In this document: positions 15,228 to 20,906 of the stretch, piece after piece
How the letters are laid out: each line of letters starts with the position of its first letter
Numbering within the stretch: the first letter of the stretch is position 1
DNA from: Acidobacteriota bacterium
GTDB taxonomy: Bacteria; Acidobacteriota; Vicinamibacteria; Vicinamibacterales; 2-12-FULL-66-21
Direction of reading: 5' to 3'
Assembly (NCBI GenBank): GCA_013694635.1
Contig: JACDCA010000382.1
Span: 1-20,906 of the forward strand
Length of the DNA: 20,906 nt
Program-made: the position numbers and the translations under genes
The notes under the pieces: model-generated
Database searches by the model: none
Told to the model about the DNA's origin: nothing
Seen by the model: only the letters and a program-made list of their open reading frames with translations

Positions 15228-15971
15228 TTACTTCTTCAACCGCACGCGCACGCCTTGCGCACGCTGCTCTGGCGTCATCTTCTCGAGCGCATTCATGTCG
15301 TATTCCCAGTAGAGCGTTTGCCCTGCCGTACGCGTGGCGTTGTGATCGACGACCGCGAGCGGCGTCTCCAGTCTGAACGCGAGGCGCAGTCCGCTGAACA
15401 CTGCCTGCTGGACAGCGGGCGGCAGCTTCATGTCTCCGGTTTCGGCCTTCTGATCCCCGACGGGGTTTATGGTCTCCATCGTCAGCAGGAGCGTACTGCC
15501 CTCATCCTTGATCTCGAACGGGAACGGGTGCTCCAACGGAGTCTTGTCCTGCAGGAGGACACCGGCCTGCGCCGGCACCCGGATCTGCGACAGCTTCGAC
15601 ACGTTGTCGAACGCCAGGCTGAATCGCCCGCTCATTCCCATGCCTTCCTCGGAGATGGAGGTGTCGAGCAGCTTCACGCCGGGAGGCAGGTTCTTCTCGA
15701 TCAGCGCCCGTGGCGGAAATCGCTGCGTGGTCCTCGTCCTGCCCTTTCTCGTCTGCTCGATCTCCGCAGCCGTCGGATCCCCTTTCTGTCCCGACATCTC
15801 GCGCTGCATGCCGAGCATGACCAGCGCAATCGGTTCCATGTTCATCCTCATCGAGAAGCCGACCTCTCCGGAGAGGTCCTTGTTGAGCTTCAGTGCCTGC
15901 TCCACGTCGAAACAACCAGATACGAACGGAAGGCACAGCGCGAGCGCGCCAGCCAGAACTCTCTGTTTCAT
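15228..15971 (-). CDS. predicted lipoprotein, paralogue B
   Basis: The 247-residue product is clearly homologous to the next gene. It has the same signal peptide style (LALCLPFVSGC, lipobox VSGC), the same mature start FDVEQALKLNKDLSGEVGF, and shared blocks NLPPGVKLL, RFSLAFDNVSKLSQI, KDEGSTLLLTME, TPLAVVDHNATR and MTPEQRAQGVRVRLKK. By eye roughly half of the aligned residues are identical, with short gaps in the basic helical region and in the Gly/Pro-rich middle. The ATG at 15971 has a textbook AGGAGG (15984-15979) 7 bases upstream. A much longer frame extends upstream but only shadows the protease gene. The gene starts 11 bases after the protease stop. The function is unknown, and a periplasmic membrane-anchored role is inferred. 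Confidence 0.88.
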   Translation of the reverse strand: MKQRVLAGALALCLPFVSGCFDVEQALKLNKDLSGEVGFSMRMNMEPIALVMLGMQREMSGQKGDPTAAEIEQTRKGRTRTTQRFPPRALIEKNLPPGVKLLDTSISEEGMGMSGRFSLAFDNVSKLSQIRVPAQAGVLLQDKTPLEHPFPFEIKDEGSTLLLTMETINPVGDQKAETGDMKLPPAVQQAVFSGLRLAFRLETPLAVVDHNATRTAGQTLYWEYDMNALEKMTPEQRAQGVRVRLKK

Positions 15972-15978
15972 AACGCAT

Positions 15979-15984
15979 CCTCCT
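15979..15984 (-). promoter_or_regulatory. strong Shine-Dalgarno sequence of lipoprotein B
   Basis: AGGAGG on the minus strand, 7 bases before the ATG at 15971 and within the 11-base gap after the protease stop. It fixes the start and marks this lipoprotein as strongly translated compared with the coupled genes around it. Confidence 0.75.
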
Positions 15985-16948
15985 ACGACGTGAACGGCGT
16001 GATCGGCACCGGCGTGAAGCAGATGACAAAAATGATCAGCGCCACGATGGCGACGACGTATCTCCGGCGCGGCAGCGGTTCCCACTCGTAGATTACCCGC
16101 GGATGCCGTGGACCGAGAAGGAACAGCATCACAACCATCATCACGGCCATGAACATCCAGCTCGTGGACAGCCACGTCATGACGATCGTCGTGGCAACCG
16201 TGGCCAGCGACAGCGGAGTCGAGTACCGCTGGAGCGTGGCGTACGTGATGTGGCCACCATCGAGTTGCCCGAATGGCAGCAGATTGAGCGCCGTTGCCAG
16301 CATGCCGAACCAGGACGCGAACACCATGGGATGCATGTTGAGGGTCATGCCTTCCGGCAGGCTCCCGAACATCGACCAGACGGCACCGCGGAACAGCAGC
16401 GGTTCCCCAAGTAGCAGGACATCCCCTCCCGTAGGCACCGGCACGATTCGCGACATCGTCAATCCGACGAAGAGGGTTGGCACCAGGACGACAAATCCGG
16501 CAATCGGTCCGGCGACGCCGATGTCGAAAAGTGCGGTGCGCGTGGGGAAGGGCTCGCGAATCTTGATGATCGCTCCCAGTGTTCCGGTGAAGAACGGCCA
16601 CGGCGGAAGCGGCAGGAAGAACGGCAGCGTCGCATTGACGTTGTAACGCCGGCAATACACGTAGTGCCCCATTTCGTGGGCGCCCAGGATCGAGAGGATC
16701 GTCAGGCTGTACCACAGCCCAGGGATCAGCAGACCCCACCGCAGCGGCAGATCAACGCGCCCGAATTCGGAGACGAACGAATGATAATGAAGGGCGCCGA
16801 CGCCGGTGGTGGTCGCCAGCGTGACCGCAAAGAGGACGACGTGCAGCCAGATCCTGTCGCGAAACTTGTGGCGGGGCGGCGCAATCGGGAAGGTCGTCAC
16901 CGGCCCGGGCGGCAGCGAGGGCCCGGGGACGACGGAGGGGAACGCCAA
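15983..16948 (-). CDS. site-2 protease family intramembrane metalloprotease (peptidase M50)
   Basis: The 321-residue membrane protein has the zinc motif HEMGH at 91-95 (SILGAHEMGHYVYCRRY). The second metal ligand motif is NLLPFGQLDGGH (Asp230), which together define the M50 site-2 protease family. These enzymes cut substrate proteins within the membrane, often in signalling. About seven hydrophobic segments can be seen, including RIWLHVVLFAVTLATTTG near the N-terminus and three at the C-terminus. No PDZ or CBS domain is present. The layout recalls the EGY-like group rather than RseP. The TTG at 16948 directly follows the HU stop (TAATTG), with GGAGG 4 bases upstream in the HU coding end. A GTG 16 codons in would drop a Pro-rich leader and is possible. 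Two lipoproteins follow in the same operon. Substrate unknown. Confidence 0.88.
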   Translation of the reverse strand: MAFPSVVPGPSLPPGPVTTFPIAPPRHKFRDRIWLHVVLFAVTLATTTGVGALHYHSFVSEFGRVDLPLRWGLLIPGLWYSLTILSILGAHEMGHYVYCRRYNVNATLPFFLPLPPWPFFTGTLGAIIKIREPFPTRTALFDIGVAGPIAGFVVLVPTLFVGLTMSRIVPVPTGGDVLLLGEPLLFRGAVWSMFGSLPEGMTLNMHPMVFASWFGMLATALNLLPFGQLDGGHITYATLQRYSTPLSLATVATTIVMTWLSTSWMFMAVMMVVMLFLLGPRHPRVIYEWEPLPRRRYVVAIVALIIFVICFTPVPITPFTS

Positions 16949-17221
16949 TTACCCTCCGATGTTCTGCAGGTCTTTTCCGGGCTTGAAGCGGATCGTGCGT
17001 CCCGGCGGGATGCGAACTTCCTTGCCGGTTCTGGGATTGCGGCCGATCCCACGCTTCCGGGGCTTGACCTGGAAGACGCCGAAGCCGCGCAGCTCAATTC
17101 GCTCGCCGCGCTGCATTGAGAGGCGCATCGCGTCGAACACGGCATCCACCGCCACCTCGGCCTTGACCTTGGTGATGTCGGCGATCTTAGACACCTCGTT
17201 GACGATGTCGACCTTGATCAT
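16949..17221 (-). CDS. HU/IHF-family DNA-bending protein
   Basis: The 90-residue product MIKVDIVNEVSKIADITKVK has the full HU/IHF fold. Helices lead into RIELRGFGVFQVKPRKRG and the signature GRNPRTGKEVRIP, with Pro63 at the arm tip as in E. coli HU. The tail is FKPGKDLQNIGG. Such proteins bend DNA and organise the nucleoid. Whether it acts as an HU homodimer or as an IHF-like protein cannot be decided. The ATG at 17221 is preceded by AGGAG with a 9-base spacer. An earlier in-frame ATG at 17254 lies inside the -10 element, so it cannot be on the mRNA. A strong promoter drives it, and it is the first gene of an operon continuing into the site-2 protease and two lipoproteins. Confidence 0.94.
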   Translation of the reverse strand: MIKVDIVNEVSKIADITKVKAEVAVDAVFDAMRLSMQRGERIELRGFGVFQVKPRKRGIGRNPRTGKEVRIPPGRTIRFKPGKDLQNIGG

Positions 17222-17249
17222 GCTTAGGGGCTCCTGAAGATTTGTAACT

Positions 17250-17278
17250 AGCATATTTATCTACACTTACGCTGTCAA
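17250..17278 (-). promoter_or_regulatory. strong sigma70-type promoter of the HU operon
   Basis: On the minus strand a perfect TTGACA (17278-17273), a 17-base spacer and TATGCT (17255-17250) form a near-consensus promoter. Transcription would start near 17243, giving a leader of about 22 bases that carries the AGGAG ribosome binding site. The surrounding AT-rich patch contrasts with the GC-rich window. Confidence 0.8.
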
Positions 17279-17303
17279 GCATCCTCCTAAATACACTTTC
17301 AGC

Positions 17304-18722
17304 ATGCCCTTGAAACGCAGAATGCGCGGTCCCACGGTCGTGCTGGTCGGGCGTCCCAACGTCGGGAAGTCCACCATCTTCAACCGCATCACGAAAACGC
17401 GTCGTTCGATCGTCACACCGATCGCCGGGACGACACGCGACGTGATCGATCAGCCTGCCGACTGGGAGAACACGCCGTTCACCCTCATCGACACCGGCGG
17501 AATGTTCGGCGCGAGCACCGATCCGCTACACGAACTGGTGCTCGCCCAGGGCCAGCGCGCGCTCCAAGCCGCTGATGTCGTTGTATTTGTCGTCGACGGA
17601 CGCGAAGGGCTCGTGCCCGGTGACGAGGAGATCGCGCAGCACCTGCGAGCGATCCAGGCGCCTGTCCTGCTTGCCGTGAACAAGACGGATGACAAGCGCG
17701 CCCGTGGCCGCGTGCTGGAGTTTTACGAGCTGGGGTTCGACCCGGTCATCGAGATAGCCGCCGAGCATGGCGAAGGCATAGGGGACCTTCTCGACGAGGT
17801 GGTGCGGCGGCTGCCGACGGGGCGCGAAGCCGGCAAGTCGATCGACACGCCTGAAGAGACCGCGATCGCGATCGTGGGACGGCCCAACGTCGGTAAGTCA
17901 TCGCTGCTCAATCGGTTATTGAAAGAAGAGCGCTCCATCGTGAGCGCGATGCCCGGGACGACGCGTGACACCGTGGACGCCGTTCTTCGCTGGCACAAAC
18001 GGACGTTCCGGATCGTCGACACGGCCGGCATCCGCCGGCCGGGACGGGTGGGAAGGAGCGGCCCGCTCGAATCGCTCAGCGTGATCCTTGCGCGCCGGGC
18101 CATCCAGCAGGCGGATGTGGCCGTCCTCGTCATCGACGCCACGCTCGGCGCGGCCGATCAGGACGGCGCGATCGCCGGCGAGGCGGAAAAAGCGGGCTGC
18201 GGTGTCGTCATCGCCGTGAACAAGTGGGATCTCGTGAAGGACCGGGGACCGGATTACTACAAGGAATTCGACGACGAACTACGCCGGCAGCTCAAATTTC
18301 TGGATTACGCGCCGATCCTCCATATCTCCGCGGCGACAGGAGAGCGCGCGACCAAGGTGCTCGAGACGGTGGACCAGGTCGCCGACGCGCGTTCGTCACG
18401 CGTCTCCACCGGCGAGTTGAACCGGTTCGTGAAACAGATCACCGCCGAACATCCGCCGACGAGTCCGGGACGCCGGGCCGTTCGCGTGATGTATGCCGCG
18501 CAGACCTCGGTCGAACCACCGACGTTCGTTTTCTTCACCAACGTGGCAACCGAGTTTCATTTCTCGTATCAGCGATACCTGATCAATCGCCTTCGCGCGG
18601 AGTTCAAATTGATCGGCACGCCGATCCGGTTACACGTCCGCCGACGCGAGAAGAAGACACCTGCGAAAAGTCAGTCCGAGCGCGGCGCCCGGAAGGACAA
18701 GATCGACCGCGAACCTGAATAG
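17304..18722 (+). CDS. der: ribosome-assembly GTPase Der (EngA)
   Basis: The 472-residue protein has two tandem GTPase domains and a C-terminal KH-like domain, the architecture unique to Der, which is needed for 50S ribosomal subunit maturation. Domain 1 has GRPNVGKST (16-24), the DTGG switch motif and NKTD. Domain 2 has GRPNVGKSS (192-200), DTAG and NKWD. The KH-like part runs through FVKQITAEHPPTSPGRRAVR, TFVFFTNVATEFHFSYQRYL and GTPIRLHVRRREKK. A basic tail closes it. Length and motifs are normal. The ATG at 17304 has no Shine-Dalgarno sequence. An ATG at codon 7 is an alternative. It diverges from HU across 82 bases and ends 8 bases from the kinase relic, which is read the other way. Confidence 0.96.
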   Translation: MPLKRRMRGPTVVLVGRPNVGKSTIFNRITKTRRSIVTPIAGTTRDVIDQPADWENTPFTLIDTGGMFGASTDPLHELVLAQGQRALQAADVVVFVVDGREGLVPGDEEIAQHLRAIQAPVLLAVNKTDDKRARGRVLEFYELGFDPVIEIAAEHGEGIGDLLDEVVRRLPTGREAGKSIDTPEETAIAIVGRPNVGKSSLLNRLLKEERSIVSAMPGTTRDTVDAVLRWHKRTFRIVDTAGIRRPGRVGRSGPLESLSVILARRAIQQADVAVLVIDATLGAADQDGAIAGEAEKAGCGVVIAVNKWDLVKDRGPDYYKEFDDELRRQLKFLDYAPILHISAATGERATKVLETVDQVADARSSRVSTGELNRFVKQITAEHPPTSPGRRAVRVMYAAQTSVEPPTFVFFTNVATEFHFSYQRYLINRLRAEFKLIGTPIRLHVRRREKKTPAKSQSERGARKDKIDREPE

Positions 18723-18730
18723 GCGCAACT

Positions 18731-19171
18731 CTACACTGGCGCTGTTACAGCGTCGCGGGCGGGCGAGGCGGGTGCCCCGGTGCGGGCGACGTACGCCGCG
18801 CCGAGCCCCACGACCGCCACGACGACCACGTACGTAATCCCGGGCGCCGCGCGCCAGCTCGAAAAGTCGAGCGTCAACGGTGCGCGCAGCAGCATGAAAT
18901 GTGTGGTCAGCGTCGCGATCGTCGCCAGCAGGCCGCCGTAGAGAATGACGCCCGTGAAGATCGCGATGATCGCGAGGCCGACGAAGAAATCCAGCATCGG
19001 CGTGCCCGGGTTGAACATCCCCTGGATCACGACCCACACGTAAATCAGGCTGCCCACGATGTGCGTCGCCCATTTGCGGCGGAGCGGAATCATCAGCGCG
19101 ACGAGACCGACTACCGAGAGCATTCCCTGCAGCAGCGCCGTGCCGAGTTGACTTGCCATCGGCGAGAGCAC
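18731..19171 (-). pseudogene. open fragment of the kinase relic: C-terminal membrane domain
   Basis: This 146-residue frame, GTG at 19171, has four or so hydrophobic segments: QLGTALLQGMLSVVGLVALM, HIVGSLIYVWVVIQGMF, LAIIAIFTGVILYGGLLATI and ITYVVVVAVVGLGAAYVA. The frame is open further upstream (AQNVLLGGRFVLSP), so the GTG is not a true start. GLLATIATLTTHFMLLRAPLTLDFSSW recalls the GLLAL...P-T-D-S-W pattern near the C-terminus of acidobacterial membrane kinases. I therefore treat it as the tail of the kinase relic. A small free-standing membrane protein is the alternative. Confidence 0.6.
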
Positions 19172-19247
19172 GAAACGCCCGCCGAGCAGGACGTTCTGGG
19201 CTGCTCAGGCAATTCTCCTTCCCAGGCGAGACGCTGATCCGCGAAGG

Positions 19248-20069
19248 TCACGGGGACCCATCGCGGGTCAACCGCGCGGAAGCGGCTCGTATCGAGTGCC
19301 GCAACGTCGAACAGGGTCTTCCAGTCGACTGGTGGGGGAGGGGTTGATCCCTCCTGGAGCGGAGACGGGACGGCGACGAACTCCGACAACCGTCCCGACG
19401 CGTCGCCACGATGCACAGGACGATCCACGCCGCACCCGCAAACGCGGCGCGGGCGGAGAGTGCTTCGTGGCTGCCGGCCGCGGCCACCATCTCCGGCGAC
19501 GGTGTCTGACCGGCCGCGAGCGCCGCGGCGAGCGGATCCCCGCCTGGAAGGAGCGCCGCGACCGCGAGCGCCGATGCGGGGCGCCCCTCGGGATCCGGGC
19601 GCAGGCAGCGCATGATGGCGGCGTCGATCTCCGGACTCAGCTCGCGCACGATGGCGGAGGGCGGCGCGATGCCCGCCTGCTCGCGCTTTCGAATCAGCTC
19701 GGCGAGAGTGGACTCCTCGAGAGCCCGCTTCCCGGTGAAGAGCTCGTAGAGCACGAGCCCTAGCGCGTAGATGTCACTGCGGATCGTGACTTCGCTGCCG
19801 GCAAGCTGCTCGGGTCCCATGTAGGCTGGTGTACCGGCTCGAAGCGCTTCACCCGCGATACCTGCGAGGCCGAAGTCTGTGACGCGCACGAGCCCCGCGG
19901 CATCGAGCATGACGTTGGCCGGTTTGAAGTCGCGATGCACGACATTGCGTTCGTGCGCGGCCGCAAGACCGGCGCACATCTGTCGCGCGATCTCCAGTCC
20001 GCGCTCCTTCGGGAAGCGGCCGATGCGACGGAGCAGCGCCGAGAGGTCTTCACCGTCCACATACTCCAT
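19248..20069 (-). pseudogene. open fragment of the kinase relic: catalytic C-lobe and first membrane segment
   Basis: This frame would be called as a 273-residue protein from the ATG at 20069, but it starts in the middle of a kinase domain. It lacks the glycine loop and the ATP-binding lysine, which lie upstream in another frame. It keeps the catalytic loop HRDFKPAN, the DFG of VTDFGLAG and the SDIYALG segment. The usual Ala-Pro-Glu is replaced by Gly-Pro-Glu in AYMGPEQLAG. The last roughly 45 codons (CRSSSPSRLRSRRD onward) are out-of-frame reading after the inferred deletion near 19415. Not expected to be an active kinase alone. Confidence 0.75.
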
Positions 20070-20519
20070 CGAGCAGAAACGTGTGCCCGTCGACTTCGTC
20101 GATGTCGTAGACGCGGCAGACGTTCGGATGGGACACCTGACGCGCCATCCGCACCTCGGTGTGCAGCTGCGTGAGGCGTGCGGGATCCTGGTCCACGCCG
20201 GGCGGAAGGAACTTCAGCGCGACCGGCTGACCCAGCTTGAGGTCGTCGGCGCGAAAGACCTCTCCCATGCCGCCGCGGCCGAGGCGTCCGACGATCCGGT
20301 ACCTGGCTCCGAGGATGTTGCCTGGTTGGAATCGTCCGTGATCGATCCCGCCAGACGAGGACAGCCAGCCGCTGCTGGTCGAGCCACTGCCCGGTGACCC
20401 GCTGTTCGATGAGCTCGGAGCCGCAGCAGTCGGCGCCAGACGGGTTTCGTCCACACCATCATCGCCGGGTGGGGGAGTCAGGGGTTTCGTCAAGCGGGTA
20501 AATTCTAGCGGAAACTCTC

Positions 20520-20528
20520 TGCTATACT
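20520..20528 (+). promoter_or_regulatory. extended -10 promoter of the MerR-type gene, with an overlapping element on the opposite strand
   Basis: TG-C-TATACT is a strong extended -10 (TATACT at 20523-20528) with no recognisable -35. Transcription would start near 20535, giving an 11-base leader before the ATG at 20546. On the other strand the same bases read TATAGC (20526-20521), so the site could fire both ways, towards the kinase relic. A second minus-strand candidate, TAGAAT, lies at 20507-20502. Confidence 0.5.
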
Positions 20529-20545
20529 CCCGACTGCAACCCCCG

Positions 20546-20906
20546 ATGTCGCTGCCGACCGTCGATATCCCGAACCGCGCGCTGTTCCGGCAGCCTGAGG
20601 TCTGCGACATTGCGCAGGTGCAGCCCTACGTGCTTCGGTCATGGGAAGCGGAGTTCCCCGACCTCGGCGTTTCCAAAACCAAGGGCGGCCCGCGCGTGTA
20701 TCGGCGTGCCGACGTCGAACGCGTCCTTCGGCTGAAGCACCTCCTGTTCGTCGAAGGGTTGACGCTCGCCGGCGCGCGACGGAAACTCGCCGACGAGGGT
20801 CGGCCCATCGTCAGCGAGGAGTCGGACCTCGACGAGCTGGTAGGCAGCGACGTCCGCGAGCGGCTGATACTGGTGACGCAGGGGCTCCGCGAATTGAAGA
20901 CAATGC
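20546..20906 (+). CDS. MerR-family transcriptional regulator, C-terminus cut by window edge
   Basis: The first 120 residues are visible. After MSLPTVDIPNRA comes the winged helix-turn-helix: LFRQPEVCDIAQVQPYVLRS, WEAEFPDLGVSKTKGGPRVY, then RRADVERVLRLKHLLFVEGL. The next stretch is TLAGARRKLADEG. This is the N-terminal DNA-binding domain of the MerR superfamily (MlrA/SoxR-like HTH, Pfam MerR_1 type). An acidic linker (EESDLDEL) then leads towards what is probably a coiled-coil dimerisation helix. The effector domain is not in the window, so the signal cannot be named. Orthologues of this subtype are common single-copy genes in Acidobacteria and are often found near housekeeping genes. The ATG at 20546 sits 17 bases after an extended -10 element and has no Shine-Dalgarno sequence. 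Confidence 0.88.
   Translation, partial: MSLPTVDIPNRALFRQPEVCDIAQVQPYVLRSWEAEFPDLGVSKTKGGPRVYRRADVERVLRLKHLLFVEGLTLAGARRKLADEGRPIVSEESDLDELVGSDVRERLILVTQGLRELKTM

Larger units (their letters stand above)
18731..20493 (-). pseudogene. decayed serine/threonine protein kinase gene (acidobacterial multi-membrane-segment family)
   Basis: Pieces of one kinase are spread over changing frames. The N-lobe (TTG start near 20493) has YRIVGRLGRGGMGEVFRADD and VALKFLP, then runs into a stop at 20050. Dropping one base at about 20070 joins HTFLL to MEYVDGEDLSALLRRIG and the rest of the catalytic domain: VVHRDFKPANVML, VTDFGLAG, SDIYALGLVLYELFTG. The frame continues through PLAAALAAGQTPSPEMVAAAG into a membrane segment. 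From there, in another frame, comes DASGRLSEFVAVPSP and WKTLFDVAALDTSRF to RLAWEGELPEQP. Then, in the third frame, AQNVLLGGRF and several membrane helices to the stop at 18731. Full-length relatives, as I remember them, have long extracellular and juxtamembrane stretches at both later junctions, so two internal deletions are inferred. All three frames are used, which argues against a single sequencing error. Confidence 0.8.

Noticed and set aside
14562..16091. 509-codon plus-strand open frame across the lipoprotein genes
   Set aside because: Antisense to two homologous lipoproteins with lipoboxes and good ribosome binding sites. The duplication alone explains why both stretches stay open.
15228..16739. 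Long minus-strand frame joined to lipoprotein B (503 codons)
   Set aside because: The upstream 256 codons shadow the site-2 protease in another frame. The AGGAGG and signal peptide place the start at 15971.
17222..17254. Upstream ATG extending HU by 11 residues
   Set aside because: It falls in the -10 element of the HU promoter, so it would not be transcribed. The family N-terminus begins at 17221.

Overview
This GC-rich bacterial chromosome segment most likely comes from an acidobacterium, probably near the Vicinamibacteria. That is an inference from the serine/threonine kinase family represented by the relic at 18731-20493, the acidobacterial style of the MerR regulator and omega subunit, and the gene order. 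No rRNA, tRNA, CRISPR array, phage or complete insertion sequence is visible. Coding density is very high, and no stretch longer than about 130 bases lacks a gene.

Left part (1-8225): a cell-surface glycan module. On the minus strand, four glycosyltransferase genes are read leftwards from about 3318: GT4, GT4, GT2 and a GT4 cut by the window edge. They are packed with 1-4 base overlaps or a 3-base gap. Divergently, ugd (UDP-glucose 6-dehydrogenase), galE (UDP-glucose 4-epimerase), a DPM1-like GT2 and an MsbA-type ABC exporter are read rightwards, each start overlapping the previous stop. Together they would supply UDP-glucuronate and UDP-galactose, assemble a glycan on a lipid carrier and move a lipid or glycolipid across the inner membrane.

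Middle part (8296-14419): a housekeeping run on the plus strand. It holds yicC (RNase), gmk (guanylate kinase), rpoZ (a very short omega subunit of 59 codons), coaBC (coenzyme A synthesis), a family-4 iron-sulfur uracil-DNA glycosylase and priA (replication restart helicase). Repeat-like sequence has been absorbed in frame into gmk and priA.

Right part: on the minus strand, a strong sigma70-type promoter at 17250-17278 drives an HU/IHF gene. Behind it, with almost no spacing, come an intramembrane site-2 protease and two paralogous lipoproteins. This HU - protease - lipoprotein - lipoprotein operon is the best candidate for an undescribed functional unit. der (the ribosome-assembly GTPase) is divergent from HU. 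It meets, tail to tail, a serine/threonine kinase gene broken by one frameshift and two apparent internal deletions. The window ends inside a MerR-type regulator whose -10 element overlaps a possible -10 on the opposite strand.

Family assignments rest on motifs read by eye. No database search was possible.
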